Below the pieces are notes generated by a model. It was not told the DNA's origin. It saw only the letters and a program-made list of their open reading frames with translations, and searched no databases. The position numbers and the translations under genes are program-made. From positions 51,988-100,379 of the forward strand of contig PKWJ01000017.1 in NCBI GenBank assembly GCA_003132025.1: DNA of 48,392 nt, in the 5' to 3' direction. Positions 1-8,681 of this stretch are shown here, one piece after another; positions within the stretch are counted from its first letter, which is position 1; every line of letters starts with the position of its first letter. Source of the DNA: Gammaproteobacteria bacterium. GTDB lineage: Bacteria; Pseudomonadota; Gammaproteobacteria; Steroidobacterales; Steroidobacteraceae.

Positions 1-981
1 GACATCCCGCGACCCGGGCCCGGTGAAGTCCGCATCAAGGTCGTCGCGGCAGGCACGGGCTTCACCGACTCGTTCATTCGACGAGGACGGTATCCGGATT
101 TCAAAGGGCCGCTGCCTTTCACGCCAGGCTACGAAATCGTGGGCGTCGTCGAGAAGACCGGTCGCGCCGTGGCCGTGCCAGGCGAAAATCAGATGGTCGC
201 CGATCTTTGCGTCGTCGGCGGCTATGCGCAGTATGCGATCCGGCCGGCGCGATTTCTGGTGCCGGTCCCTGATGGCATCGATCCGGCCGAAGCGGTGTGC
301 ATCCCGCTCGCCTATCTGACTGCCTTCCAAATGCTTACGCGCTACCGCCGCTTGGCGGCGGGTGCCACGGTTCTCATCATAGGCGCCTCCGGCACGGTGG
401 GCACGGCGCTGCTTGATCTGTCGCGCCATCTCGGCCTCAAGGCGATTGGCACCTGTTCGGCCGCGAACTTTCCCGTGGTTGAGCGCTTCGGCGCAACCGC
501 GGTCGACTATCACGCCGGCGACTTCGTCGCTGCCGTGCGTAGTTTGACGGCCGATCGCCCGGGTGGCGCCGGCGTCGACGCCGCCTTCGATGCGATCGGC
601 GGTGCGCATTTCGATCGTTCGTTTGCCTGCCTCGCTCCCGGCGGACTGCTCGTCGGCTACGGGTCTCAGACCATGGCCATAGGCCGCGAAGGCATGATCT
701 CCGCGGGACTCGGCATGGCCAGGCTCAAGCTGTGGAACGCGATGAGCTTCCTGCTGCGCCACCGTCAAGCCGTGTTCTACAGCATAACGGCCCTTCGAGC
801 GAGTCAGCTGGAGGAATTTAAAACCGATATGGCAGCGCTGTTCAAACTGCTGCGCGACGGCGCCATTCATCCTGTCGTGATCGATCGGCTGCCGCTCGCG
901 GCCGCGAGCCAGGTCCACGCACGCATCGATGCCGGCGGACTTGGCGGGAAGATCGTGCTGCTGCCCTGGGGCAGTGCCTGA
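1..981 (+). CDS. Medium-chain dehydrogenase/reductase, quinone-oxidoreductase-like (5' end outside window)
   Basis: The reading frame is open from base 1 to the TGA at 979-981, giving 326 residues. The start lies outside the window; by comparison with the family about 25 residues are missing. The visible N-terminal part has the GroES-like fold pattern (GEVRIKVVAAG, then PGYEIVGVVE). The centre has a Rossmann nucleotide motif IGASGTVGTALL, and the C-terminal segment ends GGLGGKIVLLPWG, typical of zinc-independent quinone oxidoreductase / VAT-1-like members. I see none of the structural cysteines of zinc alcohol dehydrogenases. The likely reaction is NAD(P)H-dependent reduction of a quinone or enone in the cytoplasm; the substrate cannot be told. 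The next gene downstream is decayed, so no operon partner is evident. Confidence 0.85.
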   Translation, partial: DIPRPGPGEVRIKVVAAGTGFTDSFIRRGRYPDFKGPLPFTPGYEIVGVVEKTGRAVAVPGENQMVADLCVVGGYAQYAIRPARFLVPVPDGIDPAEAVCIPLAYLTAFQMLTRYRRLAAGATVLIIGASGTVGTALLDLSRHLGLKAIGTCSAANFPVVERFGATAVDYHAGDFVAAVRSLTADRPGGAGVDAAFDAIGGAHFDRSFACLAPGGLLVGYGSQTMAIGREGMISAGLGMARLKLWNAMSFLLRHRQAVFYSITALRASQLEEFKTDMAALFKLLRDGAIHPVVIDRLPLAAASQVHARIDAGGLGGKIVLLPWGSA

Positions 982-999
982 GACGTCGGGCATGAGGCG

Positions 1000-1041
1000 T
1001 GACGTGTTGCGCCTCACGTGTCGCGTCTCACGTGTCGCGTC
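1000..1041. repeat. 14-bp tandem repeat, about three copies, with flanking inverted repeats
   Basis: Two perfect copies of TCACGTGTCGCGTC lie at 1014-1027 and 1028-1041, preceded by an 11/14 matching copy at 1000-1013. Inverted repeats overlap them: TGAGGCG 993-999 pairs with CGCCTCA 1010-1016, and GTCTCA 1039-1044 pairs with TGAGAC 1052-1057. They sit between the stop at 981 and the next start at 1115, so they may form a transcript end. No T-run follows, so a rho-independent terminator is not proven. Confidence 0.6.
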
Positions 1042-1114
1042 TCATCAATCGTGAGACTGCGCCCGGCCAGTCTCAAATACCTATGATATCGGCAGACAAG
1101 GGCAAGGGAGCATC

Positions 1115-2120
1115 ATGAAAAGACGTCGATTCGTCGGTTCAGGTCTGGCGCTTGCTGCGCGCTGGCCGCTGCGTGGGTTCACTTCCGTACTCAAGGATGT
1201 CGGCGACGTGCCGGCCAAAGGCGTTGCCGGCGGCGAGACCGTGCTGGCCGGTTCGGCCATCGAGGCCCTCGCTACCGGCGTGCGCGGCGAGGTGCTGCTG
1301 GCGGGTAGTCCGGATTACGACCGCACGCGTCGCGTCTGGAACGCTTCGTTCGACAAGAAGCCGGCGCTGATTGTGCGCTGTACGGGCGCCGCCGATGTCC
1401 AGCAGGCCGTGGCTTTTGCCCGCGAACACCAGGTGCTGACCGCCGTGCGCGCGGGCGGCCACAGCTATTCAGGCAAGTCGAGTTGCGACGGCGGACTGGT
1501 CATCGACCTGCAATCGATGCAGGGCGTGCGCGTCGATCCGGAAACCAGGCGCGCCTATGTGGAGTCGGGTTCGCTGCTAGGCGGGCACCGTCTCGCACAC
1601 GGGCGCGGCGGGCCTCACGCTCGGCGGCGGCCTCGGGCGGCTGGGCCGGCGCTTCGGGCTCGCCTGCGACAATGCCGCCTCGTTCGATGTCGTGACGGCC
1701 GACGGACGATTCGTCCGGGCGAACGAGAAGGAGAACCCCGACCTGTACTGGGGCTTGCGCGGCGGCGGTGGCAATTTCGGCGTCGTGACTGCGATCGAAT
1801 ACCGGCTGCACGACATGGATCCGGTCATTCTTGGGGGCAGTGTTGTCTGGCCCGTGGCCCAGGCGCGCGATGTGCTGCGCTTTTACCGTGACATCGCCCT
1901 GGACGCGCCCGACGTCGTCAATCTGGCCCCGGCCCTGTATTCGGAGCCAGATGGTCAGGTGATTGAAATCGAGGTGTGCTGGTCCGGGGATCGCGCACAA
2001 GGGGAAGCGTGGCTCAGGAAGCTGCGCGCTTTCGGCAAACCGGCGCATGACGGCATCGCGCCAATGCCCTATGTCGCCATACAGACGAGCGCCGATGAGT
2101 TGCTTGCGCCCGGCAGATAA
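1115..2120 (+). pseudogene. FAD-binding oxidoreductase (BBE/PCMH type), frameshifted and C-terminally truncated
   Basis: The first frame (from ATG 1115) begins with MKRRRF and a hydrophobic stretch, then gives the PCMH-type FAD domain, including the RAGGHSYSG motif whose His is the usual covalent flavin site. It runs to ESGSLLG at about 1582. The family sequence resumes in another frame at 1584 with GTVSHTGAAGLTLGGG and continues to the stop at 2118-2120. Family members normally have about 15 residues between LLG and GTVSHTG, so about 45-50 nt have been lost and the frame shifted. The product also stops well before the C-terminal berberine-bridge domain expected in a 450-500 aa protein. This is a dead gene. 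The loss at its 3' end abuts a headless MFS gene. Confidence 0.85.
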
Positions 2121-2134
2121 ACGGGGCGATCAGA

Positions 2135-2773
2135 TTGGATCGGGCTGAGGTCACGAAAGAACCGCCGACTTTCGCCGCCTTGTTCGCAGGCGTGCAGTTC
2201 GTGCGCCGCAACCCGACGATTCTTGGGACGATATCGCTCGATCTGTTTGCGGTGCTGCTCGGCGGTGCGACGGCGCTATTGCCGATCTACGCGCGCGACA
2301 TTCTGCACACCGGGCCGTGGGGACTAGGCGTACTGCGCAGCGCTCCGGCCGTCGGTGCCTTAGTGATGAGCGCCGCTCTGGCCCGGCACGCGCTCGACCG
2401 CCGGGTGGGAATACGATTGTACCAGGCCGTTATCGTCTTCGGCATGGCTACCGTGGTATTCGGGCTGTCGCATCTCCTCTGGCTCTCGATACTCGCGCTG
2501 GCGATTCTGGGGGCGGCCGACACGGTGAGCATGGTAATTCGAATCTCCCTGGTGCAACTGGCGACACCGGACGAGATGCGCGGGCGCGTGGGTGCCGTGA
2601 ATTTCCTGTTTGTCAATGCTTCCTATCAGCTCGGTGAATTTGAGAGCGGCATGACCGCGGCCCTATTCGGTGCGATGCCAGCTGCCGTACTGGGCGGCGT
2701 TGGAACAATCGTAGTAGCGCTCTTATGGATGAGGATGTTCCCGGCACTGCGGAAGGTGCAGCGACTGGAATAG
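2135..2773 (+). pseudogene. C-terminal half of an MFS_3-type transporter
   Basis: This 212-codon frame, opening at a TTG, matches only the back half of MFS_3 (EntS-like) exporters: an interdomain segment FAALFAGVQFVRRNP, then LDLFAVLLGGATALLPIYAR, TPDEMRGRVGAVNFLF and QLGEFESG, with about six hydrophobic segments. Full-length relatives are about 410-430 residues, so the first six helices are absent. The upstream sequence belongs to the broken FAD oxidase, so one deletion probably removed the end of that gene and the start of this one. It is unlikely to make a working pump. An intact MFS_3 gene of a different subtype lies at 46283-47923. Confidence 0.8.
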
Positions 2774-2793
2774 CGCAGCAGTCGTGAGCGGCC

Positions 2794-4431
2794 TCATCGC
2801 GTGGCCTGCTTTGCATTTGCAGTGTCGCGCAACGCGCTCACGGATTGCATCAGCGATTCCACCGTCTCCGCAGCGATCGGTTTCGTCACGTGATGATCGA
2901 ATCCGGCTTCAAAAGCGCGCCGCCGATCCGCCTCCTGGCCCCAGCCCGTCACAGCGATCAGGACCGCGCCCCGTCCCCAGGAGCTTGCTCGGATCTTCCT
3001 GGCCAGCTGGTAACCGTCAAGATCCGGCAAACCTATATCCAGCAGAAGCACATGAGGACAAAATGACTCGGCAAGTTCGAGCGCCCGCTGACCGGTATAG
3101 GCCGTCTGCACGTGATGGCCCGAAAGCTCCAGGAGTATGGCGCAGGTATCCGCCGCATCCCGGCTGTCATCGACTACGAGTATCTTCAGGCCGGCGCCGG
3201 GTACGGGTGCATCGGTAACTGCATCGCTTTCAGGGCGCTCCAATGCCGTGCCCACCGGAATGCGGACAATAAACTCGCTGCCCTTACCAGCCCCTTCGCT
3301 GAATGCCTCCACACTTCCCCCGTGCAGCGAGACGAGCCCGCGCACGAGCGACAATCCGACACCCAGTCCGCCCTCCGAGCGCCCCATGGCCGATTGAGCC
3401 TGTGAGAACAGCGTAAACAGGCGCGGCTTCATGTCGTCGGAGATGCCTATGCCGTTATCGCTTATGACGACTACCAGCTCACCTGCCCGCTGCGTTGCCC
3501 GCAGCTGAATGCGTCCACCCGGGTCCGTGTATTTTGCGGCGTTGATCAGGATGTTGGAAAACACCTGTGCCAATCGCACCGGGTCGACATCGAGCTGCAC
3601 GGCCTGCTTCGGCAGGTCGAGCGCGAGCGCATGGTGCTTGGAATCCAGAATTGGCCGGGCAGTTTCGATCGCGCTCCCGACTATCAGCGTCAGTTCGGTA
3701 GGACTCTTCTTCAGCTCGAGCGTACCGCGGGTAATGCGTGACACATCGAGTAGATCATCCAACAGGCGGCTCATATGCGTCACCTGGCGTTCAATCACCT
3801 CCTCGGCGCGTTTCTGCTGTTCTGGCGCTCTGCCCTCCTTCTTATTTGCGGCCAACGCATACCGGATAGGGGCCAGAGGATTTCGCAGTTCGTGCGCGAG
3901 AAGTGCCAGGAATTCATCTTTGCGGCGATCGGCATTCCGAAGCGCCTCTTCACTCGCGCGCAACCGCTGTTCACTTTCGCGCAACGCCTGTTCCGCCGCC
4001 TTGCGTTCGGAAACGTCGCGTGCGACTTTGGACGCGCCTACGATGGTCCCTTTCGAATCGCGCACCGGAGACACGGTGAGGGATATTGCAATGCGACGGC
4101 CGTCTTTGGTCACACGAATTGTGTCGAAATGATCTACCCGCTCGCCGTGTCTCACCCGCTGCAGGATGTGTCGCTCTTCTTCATGGAGCTCTGGTGGAAT
4201 GATGATCGTGATCGGCTTACCGATTGCCTCACTCGCCTGATATCCGAAGATGCGCGTGGCGCCTGCGTTCCATGACAGGATGAGCCCATCGAGCGTTTTG
4301 CTGACGATCGCATCGTCAGAAGAAGCCACTATGGCCGCCAGCAGTGCCAGTTGTACGGAATAGTCCGTTGTCTGGGCGTCGGCCAGGGACTGTGGCGCCG
4401 CTTTATCGTTGCAATCGCTGGATTTCATCAT
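2794..4431 (-). CDS. PAS-domain hybrid sensor histidine kinase with C-terminal receiver domain
   Basis: The product is 545 residues with no membrane segments, so it is a cytoplasmic sensor. Residues 30-145 form a PAS domain with its PAC tail (WNAGATRIFGYQASEAIGKP). Then comes a coiled linker, the HisKA H-box (AHELRNPL, His180), a HATPase domain with N-box (NILINAAKYT, about 293-302), DNGIGI at 325-330 and a glycine-rich GGLGVGLSLV lid at 354-363. Residues 416-535 are a receiver domain with VVDDS, phospho-acceptor Asp465 in LLLDIGLPDLDGY, TGWG and Lys517. ATG 4431 is preceded by GGGGAA at good spacing. A receiver on the same chain suggests a phosphorelay; no separate response regulator is nearby. 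The signal sensed is unknown. Confidence 0.92.
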   Translation of the reverse strand: MMKSSDCNDKAAPQSLADAQTTDYSVQLALLAAIVASSDDAIVSKTLDGLILSWNAGATRIFGYQASEAIGKPITIIIPPELHEEERHILQRVRHGERVDHFDTIRVTKDGRRIAISLTVSPVRDSKGTIVGASKVARDVSERKAAEQALRESEQRLRASEEALRNADRRKDEFLALLAHELRNPLAPIRYALAANKKEGRAPEQQKRAEEVIERQVTHMSRLLDDLLDVSRITRGTLELKKSPTELTLIVGSAIETARPILDSKHHALALDLPKQAVQLDVDPVRLAQVFSNILINAAKYTDPGGRIQLRATQRAGELVVVISDNGIGISDDMKPRLFTLFSQAQSAMGRSEGGLGVGLSLVRGLVSLHGGSVEAFSEGAGKGSEFIVRIPVGTALERPESDAVTDAPVPGAGLKILVVDDSRDAADTCAILLELSGHHVQTAYTGQRALELAESFCPHVLLLDIGLPDLDGYQLARKIRASSWGRGAVLIAVTGWGQEADRRRAFEAGFDHHVTKPIAAETVESLMQSVSALRDTANAKQATR

Positions 4432-4591
4432 TCGTTCCCCATCCGCAACTGTGCGGCCAGAGAAGCGGGTCGCGCGCTCATGTTATCCCACGGCGACTCA
4501 AGAGGTCACGAAATAGCGCGCCGTCCGGTATTGACGGAACCCATACCACGTGCGCTACGCTTCGGCGCATCAACTATCGAGGCAGCAATCT

Positions 4592-6295
4592 GTGACGGAC
4601 CGGCGTCGACCCGACCGCCCCGCGAAGTCGACCTGCGTGTCGCTATCGCGGCGCGCATTCTTCAAAGAAGCTGGAGCGACGGGTCTGGCAGCCGCCGCAT
4701 CGCCGCTGGCCTCTTACGGTGCCGATTCGCAGGCCGGGCGTGCCGACGGCACGCCGGAACAGATTCACCTTACCTGGGGCGACGATCCGTCCAGCACTGT
4801 AGTGGTCTCCTGGGCATCGCCAGGCCAGTCGATGAACCCGCGGGTGCAGATTCGCGAGTCAACCGGCCGGGAGCCATCCCAAGCCGGCCGCGTAGTCCAC
4901 GCCGTCCAGCGCTCCTATAGTGACGGCCTTAACGGCCATACGGTCTTTACCTATCACGCGAAGATTGACCGACTCCGGGCGGCTGCAAACTACGACTACT
5001 CGATCACCGCCGATAACGATCGCAATCGCGCACGACCGTTCGCCGCGAGTTTCCAGACGGCGCCGGCGCGCCACGCGCCTTTTCGCTGGACCAGCTACGG
5101 CGACCTTGCGACGCCGAATACGTCCTGGGCACTGTCATGGCCCCAGAGCCGCTACGCGGTGGAGGCGGTGGAACGATTCAGACCCCTGTTCCACTTGCTC
5201 AACGGCGATCTTTGTTACGCTAATCTAAATCCCGCGGCGCAACCGGCGGTGTGGGCCGATTTTGGCAACAACGTGCAAGTGTCGGCGGCCTTTCGTCCGT
5301 GGATGCCTTGCCCGGGCAACCATGAAATCGAATTCAATAACGGCGCGCAGGGATTCAGCTCTTACCTCACACGGTATTGGCTGCCGCACAATGGCACCGT
5401 TTTCGCCGGCCTGTGGTACCACTTCACGGTTGGCTCGGTGTTATTCATCTCCCTGTCCGCCGATGATGTGATCTACCAGGACAGCGGCGCCTTCGTCGCA
5501 GGTCCGGCGCCGCTGCAGCCCTCCCCCAGCACCGGGAATGCGCCGATTGCGCCCGGGACCTCGTTCTATATTCATGGCTACAGCGGCGGCGAGCAGACGC
5601 GCTGGCTGGAGAAGACGCTGTCGGCGGCCTCCGGGAACAGCAACATAGATTGGATCATCGTGCAAATGCACCAGGACGCGCTTAGTTCTTCCAGGAACGG
5701 TAACGGCTCTGATAAGGGGATACGTGAGAGCTGGCTACCGCTGTTCGATCGCTATGGAGTCGATCTCGTTCTCTGCGGCCACGACCACGACTACGAACGA
5801 AGCTGGCCAGTGCGGGGCTGCATCCGCAATGTGGGCAGGGACGCGGCGAGTGGCGCCGCCGTGGACACCTGTCAGCCGAAACCGGTGATCACGGCCGAAC
5901 CCGCCGATGGCAGATACGACACCAGCCGCGGCACGATTCATCTGATCCTGGGTGGCGGCGGTACCAGCGCTCCACTCGATGCCTACGGAGTGGATCCGTC
6001 GACCGGATTGCCGCAGGCCAAGGTCATCACAAGAGCGAATCGCCCGATACCCGCTGCCACTGCGGGAACATACGTCAAGCCCGGCGCCGATGCGCTGGAA
6101 GACGCCATCTGGTCCGCGCGCCGCGACACCGAAACAGGGTACGGCATCGCCGTGTTCGACCTCGATCCGGGAGTTCCTGGGGGCAAAACGTCGATCACCA
6201 TTCGCTACTACCATGCCGCCGGGGCCGACCGGGTACCCACGCCCGATTACCAGTTGTACGAAACCATGGTGCTTGCCAAGGACCGGCGGGGTTAG
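4592..6295 (+). CDS. Tat-exported metallophosphoesterase, purple acid phosphatase-like
   Basis: I chose GTG 4592 (567 aa) because GAGG lies nine bases before it and it puts a Tat signal close to the N-terminus: SRRAFFKEAGATGLAAAASP, with the twin Arg at residues 20-21. An upstream GTG at 4550 would add 14 residues. A fibronectin-like N-terminal domain (IHLTWGDDPSSTVVVSW) precedes the calcineurin-type core. The metal-site motifs are in order: YGDLA, LLNGDLCY, PGNHEIE, VQMHQD and LCGHDHDYERSWP. That set matches purple acid phosphatases, which hydrolyse phosphomonoesters or diesters at a two-metal centre, here in the periplasm. It diverges from the histidine kinase gene across about 160 bp, so a shared regulatory region is possible. 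Confidence 0.88.
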   Translation: MTDRRRPDRPAKSTCVSLSRRAFFKEAGATGLAAAASPLASYGADSQAGRADGTPEQIHLTWGDDPSSTVVVSWASPGQSMNPRVQIRESTGREPSQAGRVVHAVQRSYSDGLNGHTVFTYHAKIDRLRAAANYDYSITADNDRNRARPFAASFQTAPARHAPFRWTSYGDLATPNTSWALSWPQSRYAVEAVERFRPLFHLLNGDLCYANLNPAAQPAVWADFGNNVQVSAAFRPWMPCPGNHEIEFNNGAQGFSSYLTRYWLPHNGTVFAGLWYHFTVGSVLFISLSADDVIYQDSGAFVAGPAPLQPSPSTGNAPIAPGTSFYIHGYSGGEQTRWLEKTLSAASGNSNIDWIIVQMHQDALSSSRNGNGSDKGIRESWLPLFDRYGVDLVLCGHDHDYERSWPVRGCIRNVGRDAASGAAVDTCQPKPVITAEPADGRYDTSRGTIHLILGGGGTSAPLDAYGVDPSTGLPQAKVITRANRPIPAATAGTYVKPGADALEDAIWSARRDTETGYGIAVFDLDPGVPGGKTSITIRYYHAAGADRVPTPDYQLYETMVLAKDRRG

Positions 6296-6463
6296 GAACG
6301 CGACCAGAGTGACGCGGGCGCGGTAATCCACACATCAATGATTTCTGCAGCGCGGCGCACCATCCAAAGCACAAAGCCGTGATCCGCGTCACGTGGCGCG
6401 CCGGGCATGCTGGTAGCGTTCGCACTGGCCGGATGAATTGCGACAGGAACGGAGGCCGCTCGC

Positions 6464-7036
6464 ATGATTGCCATGTTGGTGTTGGGGGTGCTGCTGGTGC
6501 TCGTCATCGGTTACCTGGTAGGCATCTATAACGGGCTGGTCAGAGTACGCGCCGACGTCAAGCTTGCCTGGTCGAACATCGACGTCCTGCTGGTGCAGCG
6601 GCACGACGAACTGCCGAAACTGGTCGAAACCTGCAAGCAGTACCTGCAGTACGAACAGCAGACCCTGGAGCGAGTCATGCAGGCCCGCTCGGCGGTCGCG
6701 GCGGCGCGCACCAGCGGCAGCATCACAGCCCTCGGTGCCGCCGAATCCGGAATGCGTACCGGGCTGGCGGGCCTGTTCGCCGTAGCCGAAAGGTATCCGG
6801 ACCTGAAGGCCAACCAGGCCTTCCAGCACCTGCAGCAACGCATCACCGGGCTGGAACAGGCGATCTCGGATCGGCGCGAGATCTACAACGAGGCCGTCAA
6901 CATCAACAATGTGCGCATCGCGGCGTTTCCGGACGCCCTGGTCGCGACCCGTTACGAGTTTGAACCGGCGCATCTGCTCAGGTTCGATACCGCGCAAAAA
7001 ACCGACGTCGACATGAAGGCTGCATTCGCCGGCTAG
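6464..7036 (+). CDS. lemA: LemA family membrane protein
   Basis: A 190-residue protein with one N-terminal membrane helix (residues 3-22, LVLGVLLVLVIGYLVGIYNG region) followed by the helical LemA domain. The family hallmarks are NGLVRVRADVKLAWSNIDVLL, then RHDELPKLVETCKQY, and the C-terminal YNEAVNINNVRIAAFPD. GGAGG lies eight bases upstream of ATG 6464. The molecular function of LemA is unsettled. It commonly sits next to a GIDE-domain or TPM-domain membrane protein, as here, where the next gene begins 25 bp downstream, so the two probably form an operon and an envelope complex. Confidence 0.92.
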   Translation: MIAMLVLGVLLVLVIGYLVGIYNGLVRVRADVKLAWSNIDVLLVQRHDELPKLVETCKQYLQYEQQTLERVMQARSAVAAARTSGSITALGAAESGMRTGLAGLFAVAERYPDLKANQAFQHLQQRITGLEQAISDRREIYNEAVNINNVRIAAFPDALVATRYEFEPAHLLRFDTAQKTDVDMKAAFAG

Positions 7037-7060
7037 GCGCCGTCGCAACGCCCCTGCGCC

Positions 7061-7957
7061 ATGTACTGGGCCGTAAACCACTTCTACCTGGTGCTGGCCG
7101 TTTTCGGCAGCGCGGGTATAGCGGCTGGCCTGCACATGTTTTTTCGCCGCTGGCGGCAACGACGCCTGCTCGAGGACACCCCGACTGCCCACATCCGTTC
7201 GGCTGCCCAGGGCTACGTCAAGCTCAGTGGGCGCGCGCGATCGCTGGATGGCAAGTCGCTACGTGCGCCGCTCACCGGACGCAGCTGCGTCTGGTGGACC
7301 TTTCGCATCGAGCAGCGCGGCAGCTATGTCCGTGCCGCAAATCGCTTGCTCAACATCAACCGTGGTACCAGTGATCAGCCGTTCCTGCTGATCGAACAGG
7401 GCGATCATTGCCTAGTCGAGCCGGATGGTGCCGAGATTGAACCCAGCGATCGCAAGGTGTGGTACGGCGATTCCCCCGACGATATTCCGCCGCTACGGTG
7501 GGGCGGAGCGGCCATGGCCTTTGGCCACTCCTATCGCTACGTCGAGGCGATCCTGACTGAGGATGCGGAGTTATCGGTGCTGGGCGAGTTCCGCGCCGAC
7601 ACGCGCATGGTTACCAACACCATCGACGATGAGGCGGCAGCGCTACTCAGTCGCTGGAAGCAGAACCAGGCGGCCCTCATTGCCCGATTCGATGCCAATC
7701 ACGATGGGGTTATCGATGCTGCCGAGTGGGAGGCGGCCCGGACCGCAGCGCTCGCGGAGGCGCAGCGCGACAGGCTACGGCGGGCGCCGGCGCGCGTTTG
7801 CGTGCTCGCCAGACCCCGGGGGCATCAGGCGTTCCTGATCGCCGCGCAGTCGGCCCGGCAACTGGCGCGCACTGAAGGCCGGCGCGCGCTGGCGGGTCTG
7901 GCGCTCACATTGTTGTCGTTGGTCCTGACGTGCCACGCCATCGCGCACATCCCATGA
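7061..7957 (+). CDS. GIDE-domain membrane protein with an EF-hand-like insertion
   Basis: This 298-residue protein has membrane helices at about 8-28 and 277-294. Between them, residues 50-185 fit the GIDE domain, the intermembrane module of the mitochondrial E3 ligase MUL1 (GYVKLSGRARS, LRAPLTGRSCVWW, and a later GEFRAD segment). No RING domain is present, so ubiquitin-ligase activity is not implied. Residues 211-222 (DANHDGVIDAAE) are a textbook EF-hand calcium loop, with acidic or amide residues at loop positions 1, 3, 5, 9 and 12. It follows lemA by 25 bp. LemA-GIDE pairs are known; the calcium loop is the unusual part and suggests a calcium-dependent switch, which is inference. Confidence 0.85.
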   Translation: MYWAVNHFYLVLAVFGSAGIAAGLHMFFRRWRQRRLLEDTPTAHIRSAAQGYVKLSGRARSLDGKSLRAPLTGRSCVWWTFRIEQRGSYVRAANRLLNINRGTSDQPFLLIEQGDHCLVEPDGAEIEPSDRKVWYGDSPDDIPPLRWGGAAMAFGHSYRYVEAILTEDAELSVLGEFRADTRMVTNTIDDEAAALLSRWKQNQAALIARFDANHDGVIDAAEWEAARTAALAEAQRDRLRRAPARVCVLARPRGHQAFLIAAQSARQLARTEGRRALAGLALTLLSLVLTCHAIAHIP

Positions 7958-7958
7958 G

Positions 7959-8381
7959 TTACTTCGGCGGCATCGTCTCAAACAGCGTGAGGCCGGGCGG
8001 GATGATCGCCCATGCCGGGCGATCGCGGGTAAAGATTGCGATCTTCGGATGGAACAAGGCGGGCTCATCCAAGCTTCCGGCGTAGATCGTAAATGAGTCG
8101 TCCAGGCCGACTACCCCGCCGTGCACCAGGCCGCCGCAGGTGGGACAGAAGTTACGCACCGCGTCCCCGCCATGGGCGGCTTTGGATCTGACCTGCCGGC
8201 TGGGGCCCGTGAAGCGCACCGCGCTGCTTGCGAAGCCCACGAAAGGTATGAAACCGGAGCCTGACGCCTTGCGGCAGTCGGCACAGTAGCAGTGACCGGC
8301 GAACAGCGGCTCCCCTCGAGCCTCATAACGTAGTGCGCCACAAAGACAGCCGCCGGTGTAGCGCTGTTCGGTGTCGTTCAT
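7959..8381 (-). CDS. GFA-family (Gfa/CENP-V) zinc protein
   Basis: The product is 140 residues from ATG 8381. The family cysteines are visible: GGCLCGALRY near the N-terminus, then HCYCADCRKASGSGF and later CPTCGG. These bind zinc in the glutathione-dependent formaldehyde-activating (Gfa) fold. Many members are only distantly related to the enzyme and their substrate is unknown, so I do not claim formaldehyde chemistry. A longer frame reaching 8459 exists but overlaps the upstream gene, and its extra residues do not match the family. The gene upstream on the same strand ends 13 bp away, so the two are probably co-transcribed. Confidence 0.88.
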   Translation of the reverse strand: MNDTEQRYTGGCLCGALRYEARGEPLFAGHCYCADCRKASGSGFIPFVGFASSAVRFTGPSRQVRSKAAHGGDAVRNFCPTCGGLVHGGVVGLDDSFTIYAGSLDEPALFHPKIAIFTRDRPAWAIIPPGLTLFETMPPK

Positions 8382-8394
8382 GAAGACCGTCAAC

Positions 8395-8622
8395 TCACTT
8401 TGCGGGGGCGGATCGAAACAGCGTCCAGGCAGCGGCGGAGAACACCAGGATGTTGGCAACGATGACAGGCGACTTGCCGATCAATACTCCGTACAGCATC
8501 CACAGCGCCGCGCCACACATCTGAACACCGCGAAGCAGTGACGGACGTCGGCAGAAGTACGAGCCGACGAACACCGCAGTTGCGCACCAACCCAGGCATT
8601 CGATCGCTGTCTGGCTCAGCAT
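8395..8622 (-). CDS. Small membrane protein, SemiSWEET/MtN3-like half transporter
   Basis: A 75-residue protein with three predicted helices. The stretch LWMLYGVLIGKSPVIVANI is the best clue: SemiSWEET proteins carry the same pattern, a Trp-x-x-Tyr-Gly turn followed by Pro-Val-Ile-x-x-Ala-Asn at the start of helix 3. SemiSWEETs dimerise to move sugars across the inner membrane. The Pro-Gln motif usual in helix 1 is missing (SYFCRRPSLLRG occupies its place), and the protein is slightly short, so a YgjV-like or unrelated role is possible. GGGAG precedes ATG 8622 at nine bases. It is transcribed with the GFA gene and diverges from the MFS gene at 8682. Confidence 0.6.
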   Translation of the reverse strand: MLSQTAIECLGWCATAVFVGSYFCRRPSLLRGVQMCGAALWMLYGVLIGKSPVIVANILVFSAAAWTLFRSAPAK

Positions 8623-8681
8623 GTTGTAGTCTCCCGACGGCCAAAGCTAGACAACGCACGCTCATGGGATAGGATTTTCCG

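Noticed and set aside
1000-1041. CRISPR-like repeat
   Set aside because: The units are only 14 bp and directly adjacent without spacers, and there are no cas genes.
7959-8459. Longer start for the GFA protein
   Set aside because: The extra 26 residues overlap the upstream small membrane protein gene and do not match the family; ATG 8381 gives the normal N-terminus.
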